Below, in pieces: positions 19,288 to 27,349 of a DNA stretch of 64,000 bases (within the stretch, counting starts at the first letter, position 1; each line of letters starts with the position of its first letter). The stretch lies in NCBI RefSeq assembly GCF_020911865.1, contig NZ_CP087131.1, positions 2,852,001 through 2,916,000 on the forward strand, given 5' to 3'. The notes under the pieces are model-generated. The model saw only the letters and a list, made by a program, of their open reading frames with translations. It had not been told where the DNA came from and ran no database searches. Source of the DNA: Chryseobacterium sp. C-71. Its GTDB lineage: Bacteria > Bacteroidota > Bacteroidia > Flavobacteriales > Weeksellaceae. Both the position numbers and the translations under genes were made by a program.

Positions 19288-19338
19288 GGCGGGCTTTAGC
19301 CCGCCTTCTAAATTTCCAATATGATTGGCTTTAGCCAA
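19288..19338. repeat. Two REP-like hairpins with a GGCTTTAGCC core
   Basis: GGCGGGCT/AGCCCGCC (19288-19305) and TTGGCT/AGCCAA (19325-19338) are two perfect hairpins with a TT loop and the shared core GGCTTTAGCC, 20 bp apart. They lie in the 286-bp gap after the P-ATPase. They look like dispersed intergenic palindromes, with no T-run on either strand. Confidence 0.6.
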
Positions 19339-19471
19339 AACTTAAATATTTTCAGAATATATTTTCAACTATCTGTGCAAATCCGTGTAATCTGCGGGAA
19401 CTTAAAAACATCCCGGTCCAATCCAAAACTGACTTTCATCATAAAATACAGAAGAAACAAATTTTCTACAC

Positions 19472-19479
19472 TATATTTG
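19472..19479 (+). promoter_or_regulatory. -7 box for the small Cys protein gene
   Basis: TATATTTG matches TAnnTTTG exactly. The expected transcript start near 19485 leaves about 12 nt before the TTG codon at 19497, which supports that start. No -33 TTG is seen at the usual spacing. Confidence 0.4.
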
Positions 19480-19496
19480 TGGTAAAGATTTGATAC

Positions 19497-19859
19497 TTGA
19501 AGTTTCTCTTATCCTTTTTCATTATTTTCACCATTGCAATCCGTCCGGTTTTGCCATTGGTCAATTATGCTGTCAACTATGACTACATTGTGAAAAATCT
19601 TTGTGAGAACCGAAAAGTTATTGAATCTGACTGTAAAGGAAAATGTTTTGTCAAAAAAGAACTGGCAAAAACTGAAAAGCAATCTAATAACGGTCAGAAT
19701 GTGAAAATTTCGGGATTAGATGTTTTTTTATACAATGAGATTCTTGCGTTTTCAGATATTGATATTGCTTGTTTACAATTAGAAAAGCCGAATTCCAATG
19801 GTATTCATTTATATACTTCAGAATATTTTTCCAGAATATTCCATCCTCCATTATCCTAA
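19497..19859 (+). CDS. Small CxGKC membrane-anchored protein, paralog 1
   Basis: I do not recognise a named family. The 120 residues begin with a hydrophobic segment (FLLSFFIIFTIAIRPVLPLV) that can be a signal or anchor. NYAVNYDYIVKNLCENR and a Cys motif CKGKC (about 47-51) follow, and the C-terminus ends FHPPLS. A second gene at 21810-22178 has the same plan, including RPLIPLVEYAVNYQYI, CNGKCYLTKELSKT and FRPPIF, so they are clear paralogs flanking the YHS, SCO and SOD genes. Cysteine spacing and context suggest periplasmic copper or redox handling, as inference. There is no ATG near the N-terminus, so a TTG start is required. Confidence 0.65.
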   Translation: MKFLLSFFIIFTIAIRPVLPLVNYAVNYDYIVKNLCENRKVIESDCKGKCFVKKELAKTEKQSNNGQNVKISGLDVFLYNEILAFSDIDIACLQLEKPNSNGIHLYTSEYFSRIFHPPLS

Positions 19860-20067
19860 ACTTCATTTAAACTAAATTTATAGTTGTGTTTAAACTGTCG
19901 AAGATTAAAAGGTGCAAGTTTTAGGCTTAAAAATCTATCCGATTTCCTTAAAGATTCTTAACAACTTAACTGACCTTAATGGTTCAAAATGATTAAGTAA
20001 TATTAAATTTAGTTTAAGGCTTCAATTAATTTTATTCATCTCAATTATTAATTTCAATTTAAATAAA

Positions 20068-20343
20068 ATGAAATCAAAGATTTTATTAACGGCATTTTTG
20101 TCTGTTTCATTATTAGCCTGTGCGCAGGAAACCCCGAAAGTAAAGCATAAAAAGAAAAATACTGCTACAAAAACGACTGCCCAAAAAGTAAAGTTTGCAA
20201 ACGCTGTAGACCCGATTTGTCATATGCTTACCGAAAGCGATATGAAAGATACTGCGGTCTACAAAAATAAAACGTACGGTTTTTGCAGTAGCTACTGTAA
20301 GGATGAGTTTAAGAAAAATCCTGAGAAGTATGTCCAAAAATAA
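20068..20343 (+). CDS. YHS-domain lipoprotein
   Basis: The 91-residue protein has a lipoprotein signal ending in SLLAC (Cys18), a basic linker, and a C-terminal YHS domain: DPICHMLTESDMKD ... YKNKTYGFCSSYCKDEFKKNPEKY. YHS domains carry clustered cysteines, are often found with copper and heavy-metal proteins, and are probably metal-binding. The C-terminal 14 nt overlap the start of the SCO gene, which indicates translational coupling. The neighbours (SCO, secreted SOD, small Cys proteins) support a periplasmic copper role, as inference. Confidence 0.85.
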   Translation: MKSKILLTAFLSVSLLACAQETPKVKHKKKNTATKTTAQKVKFANAVDPICHMLTESDMKDTAVYKNKTYGFCSSYCKDEFKKNPEKYVQK

Positions 20344-21013
20344 AAAGGCTGATAACAGTGCAAAAAGGAAGATTATCATTCCGATTGCAATCATTGCCTT
20401 ACTGTTTTTAGGAATAGGATTTGGAATGAGTTATTTTAAAAGCAATCTTTATACGGTGATGAAAGTTCCGGATTTTGAACTGACCGATCAAAACCGTAAA
20501 AAGGTGACAAATAAAGATATGCTGGGGAAAGTTTATTTGGTTGAATTTTTCTTCAGCAAATGTCCAACGATTTGTCCGGTGATGAATACCAACATGAGAG
20601 CGATTGAAGATGAGATTAACAATCCTGACTTTGGTATTATTTCCATCAGTATCGATCCTGAAAATGATAGTCCAGAGTTGTTGAAAAGTCATGCTCAAAG
20701 AATAGGCGTAAAATCTCCGAACTGGCATTTTCTGACTGGTGACCGAGCGTATATTGGAAATCTCGCTGATCAGTTTGATATTTATGTAGGCGATAAAGAA
20801 GACGAAAGTGAAAACCTCAATCACAGCGGAATGATTGCTTTAGTCGACCAGGATGGAAATATCAGATGTCGATACAATAAAGAAAATATGCCGATTCTTT
20901 ATTATTCAGGATTAAATTATGAAGATGCCGAAGGAAAAATCCCTAAATTGACCGGGAAGTTCCACCCCGACAGAGAAATGTTGATAGAAGATATTAAGAA
21001 ATTATTGAAATAA
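20330..21013 (+). CDS. SCO1/SenC-family copper chaperone or thiol protein
   Basis: SCO proteins deliver copper to the CuA site of cytochrome oxidase or act as membrane-bound thioredoxin-like enzymes. The protein has an N-terminal anchor (IIIPIAIIALLFLGIGFG), then a thioredoxin fold with the copper-binding pair in SKCPTICPV (CxxxC) and the distal histidine in LNHSGMIALVD. I chose the ATG at 20330 (MSKNKKADN), which overlaps the YHS gene by 14 nt; a longer frame begins at 20303 but would overlap more and spoil the signal anchor. It sits between YHS and SOD genes. Confidence 0.9.
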   Translation: MSKNKKADNSAKRKIIIPIAIIALLFLGIGFGMSYFKSNLYTVMKVPDFELTDQNRKKVTNKDMLGKVYLVEFFFSKCPTICPVMNTNMRAIEDEINNPDFGIISISIDPENDSPELLKSHAQRIGVKSPNWHFLTGDRAYIGNLADQFDIYVGDKEDESENLNHSGMIALVDQDGNIRCRYNKENMPILYYSGLNYEDAEGKIPKLTGKFHPDREMLIEDIKKLLK

Positions 21014-21130
21014 GGCCAGAAGTATGAAGCTGGATAAGGGAAGTTTTGATCACACCGAAAAAAACTTCCATCACCAAACATCCAACTTCCAGCCAAAGAA
21101 TTAAAAGTTTAACCTTACATACAAAACATT

Positions 21131-21805
21131 ATGAAGATTTTTAAAGTAGCTGCATTCACTGCAGTATTTGCGGCGCAGTTTGCGTTTGCACAGTTCAAGC
21201 AAACACCTTTACCGTATGCATACAATGCACTGGAGGGAAATGTGGACGCGCAAACCATGGAGATTCACTATTCAAAACACGCAGCGGCTTACGTGGCAAA
21301 TTTGAATAAAGCAATCGCAGGAACACCACAGGAAAAGCAAACTTTGTTTGAAATTCTTTCAAAGGCGGGAACTTTGCCAATGGCGGTAAGAAATAACGCT
21401 GGAGGACATTATAACCATGAGTTATTCTGGACAGTTTTGACTCCACAAAAAGACACAAAGCCTTCAGCTAAATTATCAAAAGCAATCACTGATGCTTTCG
21501 GTAGCATGGATGCTTTCAAAGAAAAAATGGCTAAAGCTGGAGCAGACCGTTTTGGTTCTGGTTGGGCTTGGCTTTCTGTGGATAAAAGCGGGAAATTATT
21601 TGTTTCTTCAACACCAAATCAGGACAATCCTCTAATGGATGTGGTGGAAGAAAAAGGAACTCCAATCTTCGGTATCGACGTTTGGGAGCACGCTTACTAT
21701 CTGAAATATCAAAACAAAAGAGCTGATTATTTAACTGCCATTTGGAACGTTACCAACTGGAAAGAAATCAGCAGAAGATATGACGAAGCGTTAAGCAAAA
21801 AATAA
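21131..21805 (+). CDS. sod: Secreted Fe/Mn superoxide dismutase
   Basis: This enzyme converts superoxide to oxygen and hydrogen peroxide. It has 224 residues, with a signal peptide (about 1-20, ending AFA) that most bacterial Fe/Mn SODs lack, so it acts in the periplasm or outside the cell. Metal-ligand regions are intact: [14 protein letters not shown] (His46), [13 protein letters not shown], and [19 protein letters not shown] with the Asp and His ligands. Metal choice cannot be fixed from sequence. It lies within a metal-handling cluster, and a small Cys protein starts 4 nt after its stop. Confidence 0.94.
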   Translation: MKIFKVAAFTAVFAAQFAFAQFKQTPLPYAYNALEGNVDAQTMEIHYSKHAAAYVANLNKAIAGTPQEKQTLFEILSKAGTLPMAVRNNAGGHYNHELFWTVLTPQKDTKPSAKLSKAITDAFGSMDAFKEKMAKAGADRFGSGWAWLSVDKSGKLFVSSTPNQDNPLMDVVEEKGTPIFGIDVWEHAYYLKYQNKRADYLTAIWNVTNWKEISRRYDEALSKK

Positions 21806-21809
21806 TCTT

Positions 21810-22178
21810 TTGAATTTAATTTGCAGCATATTTCTTACCTTTTTTACGGTATTCAGACCTCTGATTCCGTTGGTGGAGTATGCTGTAAATTATCAATACA
21901 TCAGCGAAGAACTCTGCGTTAACAAGAAAAATGTTGACCTTCATTGTAACGGAAAATGTTACCTGACCAAAGAATTATCAAAAACAAACGATACCGATTC
22001 TTCACCACTTTCCAAAGGGAAAAATTCCATTCAAAAAGTACTGGATTTTTACATTCCTACAGAGATTTTTAAAACCTCAATCGGGAACAATTTCTCATTC
22101 CCAAACCTGAATTTCACTTACCAAACAGGTTACACATTCCTCTTTCTGAAAAATATTTTCAGACCACCGATTTTTTAG
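21810..22178 (+). CDS. Small CxGKC membrane-anchored protein, paralog 2
   Basis: A 122-residue paralog of the protein at 19497-19859. It has the same hydrophobic N-terminus leading to RPLIPLVEYAVNYQYI, the motif LHCNGKCYLTKELSKT (cysteines near residues 46 and 50), and a Pro-Pro ending FRPPIF. As in its paralog, the first usable codon is TTG, here 4 nt after the SOD stop, which suggests translation coupled to sod. The function is unknown; a role in periplasmic metal or redox protein maturation is inferred only from the neighbours. Confidence 0.65.
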   Translation: MNLICSIFLTFFTVFRPLIPLVEYAVNYQYISEELCVNKKNVDLHCNGKCYLTKELSKTNDTDSSPLSKGKNSIQKVLDFYIPTEIFKTSIGNNFSFPNLNFTYQTGYTFLFLKNIFRPPIF

Positions 22179-22200
22179 TTGTACATATCAATTTTTTGGA

Positions 22201-22340
22201 CGATTCCCTTTCCCTGGCTTTTCCAGCCGCTTGGGTCGGGCTGTCCGCTCATATCTTTTTGTCTTACCAAGTGAGTCTATAAAACAACGATTCAGAAAAG
22301 ACAAAAAGGATAACCGCTATCATCCCTATCGCGGATGCAG
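22201..22340. repeat. Intergenic element with 12-bp inverted arms
   Basis: TCTTTTTGTCTT (22254-22265) and AAGACAAAAAGG (22298-22309) form a stem with one G-T pair and a 32-nt loop. GC-rich flanks (CGGGCTGTCCGCT on the left; AACCGCTATCATCCC, then CGCGG, on the right) are unlike the surrounding A/T-rich DNA. The arrangement resembles dispersed non-coding repeats of flavobacterial genomes. It occupies most of the gap before the MbnP-like gene. Confidence 0.5.
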
Positions 22341-22377
22341 CATAAAACAACATTTCAACTAAAAAATCAAAATCAGA

Positions 22378-23205
22378 ATGAAAATTTATAAATTTTTATC
22401 ATTATTCTTTATTGCCTTTACTTTTTTAACCTTTACATCATGTCGTAACAATGATGAAGACGATTCTTCACCCGAAACAAAAGGAAAACTCCAGCTCAAA
22501 TTTGAAAACGGATTCAATAATCTCGGGAATATTGTACTCAATCAAACTACTCAAACGTCTTCCAGCGGACAAAAACATCAGTTTTCAACCTTAAAATATG
22601 TCATCAGCAACATCAGTTTAATCGACGAAAACGGAAATGAATTCAAATACAACGAAAGTAATCCCGACAAAGGTGCTTTTATCATCAATCAGGAGAAAGC
22701 CGTTGCCGGAATTGTTTACGTAGACTTAGATGAAATTCCTAAAGGCAATTACAAAAAAATAAAATTCGGATTAGGGATCAGTCAGAATGCCTATTTATTG
22801 GGACAAAACGGACAGGCCGAATTCTGGGAAAAAGCCAAAAAAGAAAGTCTGACCTGGTCTTGGGCTGCCGGATATATTTTCGTAAAACTCGAAGGAAAAT
22901 ACGGAACGAGTTCTGCCAACACTGAATTTATGAATCACACAGGAAACATGGGAAATGTAGCCGCCAATAATACTCCGGATTTGTATCGTGAAGTGATTTT
23001 AGATCTTCCAACAACCGCCAGAGTTTCTACAACAGTAAAACCTTCGATTCATATTCTGGCAGATTTCAACCAATATTTAAGTGGAGAAACTGCTTTAAGC
23101 CTTTCAACGACTAATAATATGGCGATGGGCTCCAATCAGCATTTAGTGAATGTGACGAATAATTTAACGAAAATGTTTAAAATAGATCACGTTCACAATG
23201 ATTAA
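22378..23205 (+). CDS. MbnP-family copper-binding lipoprotein
   Basis: MbnP proteins are periplasmic, paired with the di-heme enzyme MbnH, which oxidises a tryptophan of MbnP so that it can bind copper. This 275-residue protein has a lipoprotein signal (TFTSC, Cys22). It shows the family body: KGKLQLKFENGFNN at the start, QFSTLKYVISNISL, and the Trp-rich LTWSWAAGYIFVKLEG (about 160-175), where the modified Trp is expected. Its last 8 nt overlap the start of the di-heme peroxidase gene, as in many MbnP/MbnH pairs. Copper binding is family knowledge, not visible directly. Confidence 0.85.
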   Translation: MKIYKFLSLFFIAFTFLTFTSCRNNDEDDSSPETKGKLQLKFENGFNNLGNIVLNQTTQTSSSGQKHQFSTLKYVISNISLIDENGNEFKYNESNPDKGAFIINQEKAVAGIVYVDLDEIPKGNYKKIKFGLGISQNAYLLGQNGQAEFWEKAKKESLTWSWAAGYIFVKLEGKYGTSSANTEFMNHTGNMGNVAANNTPDLYREVILDLPTTARVSTTVKPSIHILADFNQYLSGETALSLSTTNNMAMGSNQHLVNVTNNLTKMFKIDHVHND

Positions 23206-24244
23206 GCTTATTTTAAAAACAGGATTGTTGATCATTGCTTCTCTGAATTTTGTTTCGTGTTCCGATGATGTGATTCAGCCTTTAGAAAAAGATGAAGCCG
23301 TGAATCTTCGGTTTCCAGCATATTTTCCGGAGATGACTTTTGATCAGGATGAAAATCCAATCACAAAAAATGGAGTAGAGTTAGGCAGGAAATTATTTTA
23401 CGAAGGCAGACTTTCAAGAAATAATACCATTTCATGCGGTTTCTGTCATATTCAGGAACATGCTTTTACCCATCATGGTCATACGGTGAGCCACGGAATT
23501 GACGACAGAATCGGAATCAGAAATGCGCCGGCCATTCAAAACATGGCTTTTCTGAAGCGGTATATGTGGGACGGCGTGATTCATAATTTAAACCAACAGC
23601 CGATCATTCCGATCACCGATGCAAACGAGATGGATAGTTCAATGCCTGAAGTGATTACCAAACTCAGTAAAGAGGATGTTTATAAAAAATTGTTTAAGCA
23701 GGCTTACGGTGATGAAAGTATTACCGGAGAAAGAGTGTTAAAAGCATTGTCGCAGTTTATAGCCACTTTGATTTCGGCAGATTCCAAATATGATCGGTTT
23801 AAACAGGGAAAAGTAAATTTATCTTCTGAAGAATCTCAAGGAATGGCTTTGTTTCAACAAAAATGTGCTTCCTGCCACAGCGGAGAATTGTTTACTGATG
23901 AAAGTTTCAGAAATACCGGAATGTATTACAATGCCCAATTTAAAGATGCAGGACGACATCGGGTGACGCTGGATCAAAATGACTGGATGAAATTCCGTGT
24001 TCCAAGCTTGAGGAATGTAGAATACACAGCACCTTACATGCATGACGGAAGATTTTATACTTTGGAAGCAGTACTTAATTTTTATTCTGATAGTGTTGAA
24101 GATCATCCTAATCTCGACACTCAACTGAAACAGAACAATCATATTGGAATTCCGATGAATGCTCAGGAAAAAAAATTCATTATTGCTTTTCTGAAAACTT
24201 TATCGGACAAAAATTTTATTTCCAATCCAAAATTCGCTGAATAA
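23198..24244 (+). CDS. Di-heme cytochrome c peroxidase family protein (MbnH-like)
   Basis: The 348-residue protein has a lipoprotein signal (NFVSC, Cys21) and two c-type heme sites: CGFCH near 79-83 and CASCH near 222-226. The region GRKLFYEGRLSRNNTISC and the second-domain segment RVPSLRNVEYTAPYMHDGRF are typical of the MauG/CcpA group. The 8-nt overlap with the MbnP gene argues that it is MbnH-like and modifies MbnP rather than detoxifying peroxide. Heme attachment would need a cytochrome c maturation system encoded elsewhere. Confidence 0.9.
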   Translation: MIKLILKTGLLIIASLNFVSCSDDVIQPLEKDEAVNLRFPAYFPEMTFDQDENPITKNGVELGRKLFYEGRLSRNNTISCGFCHIQEHAFTHHGHTVSHGIDDRIGIRNAPAIQNMAFLKRYMWDGVIHNLNQQPIIPITDANEMDSSMPEVITKLSKEDVYKKLFKQAYGDESITGERVLKALSQFIATLISADSKYDRFKQGKVNLSSEESQGMALFQQKCASCHSGELFTDESFRNTGMYYNAQFKDAGRHRVTLDQNDWMKFRVPSLRNVEYTAPYMHDGRFYTLEAVLNFYSDSVEDHPNLDTQLKQNNHIGIPMNAQEKKFIIAFLKTLSDKNFISNPKFAE

Positions 24245-24254
24245 TTAAAGAGAA

Positions 24255-25199
24255 ATGAAGAAAATAATTTTTATCATAAGTCTGATTTCTTCGAACAGTT
24301 TTCAGGCAAAAACAACGAATGACAGTTTATACATTTCAAATAATTTTCAAGATGATATTTTATTCAATGAATGTGATGCCTGTGGTTGCGCAGCAGGAAA
24401 TGGTTCGTCAGGTTTTGAATCTTTGTTAAATCCTCAGTTTATCGGAATTAAATATTTCGCTCAGCATTATAAAGCGAAAGAGAATTTATTTGTCAACGAT
24501 TTAACGCAGGATCAGTATTTCAATACCCTTCAGCTTTGGGCAAAAATTCCTCTGACTCAAAAATTGAGTATTTACGGAAGTCTGCCATTTCATTTTCATG
24601 AAAAGAGAACTTTGCAAGGTGATATTAATATTAACGGATTCGGAGATTTTAATTTGATGGGAATTTATCAGTTGATTAATTCAAAAGACAATATTCATCA
24701 GCTGAATGGTGGAGTTGGAGTTAAAGTTCCGCTCGGAAAGTTTGATGAAAAAGGAATTTCCGGAGTCAATCCGAGCTTTCAGTTGGGAACCGGAAGTTGG
24801 GATTATCAGGCAGTTTTGAATTACAGATTTCAAAAAAATAAACTGGCTGTGCTTCTCAATACCGATTACACGATTAAAACCGAAAACAAAAAACACTATC
24901 AGTTTGGGAATCAGTGGAATTATTCAGCCACAGGATTTTATCAAATCTTTGGAAGTGAGAAAAGCATTCTTTCTGCAAAATTTGGTTTTCAGGGTGAAGT
25001 CTATGATCGAAACCGCCAATATAAAGAAGATATTCCGAAAACTGCCGGAAGTTCTTTATATGGAAAGTTAGGTTTTGAAGCTTCTTACAAAAAATTCAGT
25101 CTGGGAACAGAACTAATGCTTCCGACTTATACCAATCTGGCGGGAGGAGATATTGAAGCGAGATCAAGATTTAGTATTTTTATCAACTTTGGAATTTAA
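24255..25199 (+). CDS. Outer-membrane beta-barrel protein with CxxCxC motif
   Basis: This 314-residue protein has an N-terminal signal and a short exposed segment NECDACGCAAGNG, with cysteines near 40, 43 and 45, before a series of amphipathic beta strands (FGDFNLMGIYQLIN, GVGVKVPLGKFD) ending in FSIFINFGI, an outer-membrane C-terminus. It starts 10 nt after the MbnH-like gene and ends the cluster. It is probably a transporter or receptor that works with the MbnP/MbnH pair. The Cys motif near the periplasmic face is a plausible Cu(I) site, as inference. Confidence 0.7.
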   Translation: MKKIIFIISLISSNSFQAKTTNDSLYISNNFQDDILFNECDACGCAAGNGSSGFESLLNPQFIGIKYFAQHYKAKENLFVNDLTQDQYFNTLQLWAKIPLTQKLSIYGSLPFHFHEKRTLQGDININGFGDFNLMGIYQLINSKDNIHQLNGGVGVKVPLGKFDEKGISGVNPSFQLGTGSWDYQAVLNYRFQKNKLAVLLNTDYTIKTENKKHYQFGNQWNYSATGFYQIFGSEKSILSAKFGFQGEVYDRNRQYKEDIPKTAGSSLYGKLGFEASYKKFSLGTELMLPTYTNLAGGDIEARSRFSIFINFGI

Positions 25200-25212
25200 A
25201 ATAAATAAAAAA

Positions 25213-25269
25213 TAGAATTTTAGGTAAAAAAAGCAATTGTCGTAATTCTTTCTTAAACCTAAAATTCTA
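25213..25269. repeat. 13-bp perfect inverted repeat
   Basis: TAGAATTTTAGGT (25213-25225) and ACCTAAAATTCTA (25257-25269) are perfect inverted copies with a 31-nt centre. They lie between convergent genes, immediately before the terminator hairpin. No T-run follows; this could be an RNA-stabilising structure or a remnant of a small element. Confidence 0.5.
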
Positions 25270-25281
25270 CTATATAATTGT

Positions 25282-25317
25282 AATAGTCCTCATCCACAGC
25301 CTTGAGGACTATTTTTT
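25282..25317 (+). terminator. Terminator between convergent genes
   Basis: AATAGTCCTCA (25282-25292) pairs with TGAGGACTATT (25303-25313) around a 10-nt loop, followed by T residues to 25317. The right arm contains the stop codon of the MFS gene on the other strand (25309-25311). Confidence 0.85.
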
Positions 25318-26535
25318 ATGTCCTTTTATATTAGGTAAAAATGCGGTGATAATTCCCATTAAAGGTAAGAATGCGCAGATTTTGAAAACATATTCTATGC
25401 TCGTATCATCTGCGACTGCTCCTAAAACAGCAGATCCTATTCCGCCCATTCCAAACATAAATCCGAAGAATAATCCTGCAACCAATCCGATTTTATTGGG
25501 CATCAAATCTGTGGCGTAGACTAATATTGCGGAAAATGCGGAAGCGATGATTAATCCTATGATAACCGCAAATGCAATTGTCCAGAATAATGAAAGATAA
25601 GGAAGACAAAGTGTGAATGGTGCCGCACCTAAAATAGAAATCCAGATGATTTTTTTTCTGCCGTATTTATCACCTAATTTCCCTCCTAAAATGGTTCCTA
25701 CAGCAACGGCCGCTAAAAACATGAATAAAAATAACTGAGAATCTTGTACCGAAATGTGGAATTTATCAATGAGGAAAAAAGTAAAATAATTGGTCATTGA
25801 AGCCAGGTAAATGTATTTTGAAAATACCAAAGTCAATAAAATAGCCACTGAAAAAAGAACTTTTTTACGGGAAAGCTGTATTTCGATAATGTCGCTTGGA
25901 TGTTTTGCAGATTTTTTCAATGATAATCTTTCCGCATACCAGTTCCCGATTCTCCACAGTACGATGATTCCGATAAATGCTGCAATAGCAAATAATCCTA
26001 CATAACCTTGTCCTAAAGGAAGAATAATTAAAGCAACCAATAAAGGTCCAATCGCACTTCCTGAATTTCCACCTACCTGAAATATAGATTGAGCCAATCC
26101 TTTTTGTCCACCCGATGCCAATTGTGCTACCCTTGAAGCTTCAGGGTGAAAAATTGATGAGCCCATTCCAATCAATGCCACAGAAATTAGAATGACATAA
26201 TACTGATGTGCGGCCGCCAACAAAAGTAATCCGGCCATTGATAATCCCATGCCGATGGCTAAAGATCTTGGATTGGGTTTCTTATCCGTATAAATTCCCA
26301 CAAAGGGCTGCAAAATAGAAGCGGTAAGCTGAAATACCAAGGTGATAATTCCAATTTGAGCGAAAGATAAGCTGAATTCTCCTTTTAATATCGGGTAAAG
26401 CGAAGGAATAGTAGATTGAATTAAGTCATTCAAAAAATGAGAAAAACTAATCATGAACAGGATAGGATAAACAATTTTTGTAGTGTCAATTGTTTTTGTA
26501 GAGATATTTTCCATAATATTACTTTTATTCATCAT
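25309..26535 (-). CDS. MFS exporter of the Fsr (fosmidomycin-resistance) type
   Basis: A 12-span major facilitator of 408 residues. Segments FQLTASILQPFVGIYTDKKP, GMGSSIFHPEASRVAQ, GLAQSIFQVGGNSGSAIGPL and GGKLGDKYGRKK match the Fsr branch, which includes fosmidomycin resistance proteins and uncharacterised sugar or drug exporters. The substrate is not known. It lies downstream of a FadR-type regulator with a 28-bp gap. A copy of the regulator's presumed operator (26530-26550) overlaps the first two ATG codons, so the start may instead be at 26514 (MENISTK). Confidence 0.88.
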   Translation of the reverse strand: MMNKSNIMENISTKTIDTTKIVYPILFMISFSHFLNDLIQSTIPSLYPILKGEFSLSFAQIGIITLVFQLTASILQPFVGIYTDKKPNPRSLAIGMGLSMAGLLLLAAAHQYYVILISVALIGMGSSIFHPEASRVAQLASGGQKGLAQSIFQVGGNSGSAIGPLLVALIILPLGQGYVGLFAIAAFIGIIVLWRIGNWYAERLSLKKSAKHPSDIIEIQLSRKKVLFSVAILLTLVFSKYIYLASMTNYFTFFLIDKFHISVQDSQLFLFMFLAAVAVGTILGGKLGDKYGRKKIIWISILGAAPFTLCLPYLSLFWTIAFAVIIGLIIASAFSAILVYATDLMPNKIGLVAGLFFGFMFGMGGIGSAVLGAVADDTSIEYVFKICAFLPLMGIITAFLPNIKGHKK

Positions 26536-26550
26536 ATCATCTGATGAATT
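26530..26550. promoter_or_regulatory. Presumed GntR/FadR-type operator, copy 1
   Basis: The 11-bp palindrome TCATCTGATGA (26537-26547) sits in a 21-nt stretch identical to the one at 27229-27249. It lies between the regulator gene and the MFS gene and covers the candidate MFS start codons. Confidence 0.65.
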
Positions 26551-26563
26551 TTATTAAATTTTT

Positions 26564-27220
26564 TTAGTAAATCTGATCAACTATTTTTTGCGCAATGATG
26601 GAAGCTTTTTCAGCATTACCATTTTCGATAGATTGATAAAGGTCGATATGTATTTTTTGTGAAATTTTAAATGAGTCCGTATTGTTGTGATGCCTAATTT
26701 CAAAAGAACTCAATATATTTTTTGTTGCTACTTTGTAAATTTCCCGTAAAAGTTTGTTTCCGCAAGCTTCTGCAATGGCCAAATGAAAATTGATATCTGC
26801 CTGATAGCATTCCGTTGCGAGATTTTCTTCTGCAAATTGAGATCTGAGATCCAGATATTTTTTAATTGTTTTTAAATCTTCCTCGGTTCGGTTTATCGCT
26901 GCCTTTGCTGCAATTTTTGAATCGAGCAGTGAACGCACTTCTTGTACATCCTGAATCTCTGCTTTATTCATTTGAGATTCTAAAGATTCCTGAGCGTTTT
27001 TAGCAACCACAAAAGTTCCAACGCCTTGCTGTACATTGAGAATCCCTTTAATCGATAAAATTTTTATCGCTTCACGAATGCTGGAGCGGCCGACGCCGTA
27101 GATTTTCATCAGCTCAGATTCAATCGGAAGTTTTTCGCCAATAGCATATTCATCGTTGGATATTCCTTCGATTAATCTATCTGCAACTTCCTGCGCTAAA
27201 GTTTTTCTTTGAATCTGCAT
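26564..27220 (-). CDS. GntR-family (FadR/FCD) transcriptional regulator
   Basis: The 218 residues comprise an N-terminal winged helix typical of GntR (EKLPIESELMKIYGVGRSSIREAIKILSIKGIL, about 29-61) and a C-terminal all-helical FCD ligand-binding domain (EVRSLLDSKIAAKAAI, then a segment like DINFHLAIAEACGNKLL). FCD regulators sense small carboxylates, often sugar acids, and release DNA when the ligand binds. The gene lies in front of the MFS exporter. One operator copy lies at the predicted transcript start of this gene, so it should repress itself and the exporter. Confidence 0.92.
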   Translation of the reverse strand: MQIQRKTLAQEVADRLIEGISNDEYAIGEKLPIESELMKIYGVGRSSIREAIKILSIKGILNVQQGVGTFVVAKNAQESLESQMNKAEIQDVQEVRSLLDSKIAAKAAINRTEEDLKTIKKYLDLRSQFAEENLATECYQADINFHLAIAEACGNKLLREIYKVATKNILSSFEIRHHNNTDSFKISQKIHIDLYQSIENGNAEKASIIAQKIVDQIY

Positions 27221-27228
27221 ATTTAAAA

Positions 27229-27258
27229 CATCATATCATCTGATGAATTGCAAAGATA
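27229..27258 (-). promoter_or_regulatory. Regulator promoter with operator copy 2
   Basis: On the minus strand TATCTTTG (27258-27251) is a perfect -7 box. The expected transcript start near 27245 falls inside the palindrome TCATCTGATGA (27236-27246). The surrounding 21 nt (27229-27249) are identical to the site before the MFS gene. This layout fits autorepression. No clear -33 TTG is seen. Confidence 0.6.
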
Positions 27259-27318
27259 TAGCAATTTTTAAATATCTAAGTTAACTTTATAGATGATTTT
27301 TAACTGTATCGAAAACAA

Positions 27319-27348
27319 AAAAGAGATTTCAAATTTGAAATCTCTTTT
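27319..27348 (-). terminator. Palindromic terminator of the tRNA-Glu unit
   Basis: A 30-bp perfect palindrome with arms AAAAGAGATTTCAAA and TTTGAAATCTCTTTT, ending 1 nt from the 3' end of the first tRNA on the minus strand. The T-rich arm gives the T-run for minus-strand transcripts. Confidence 0.8.
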
Positions 27349-27349
27349 G

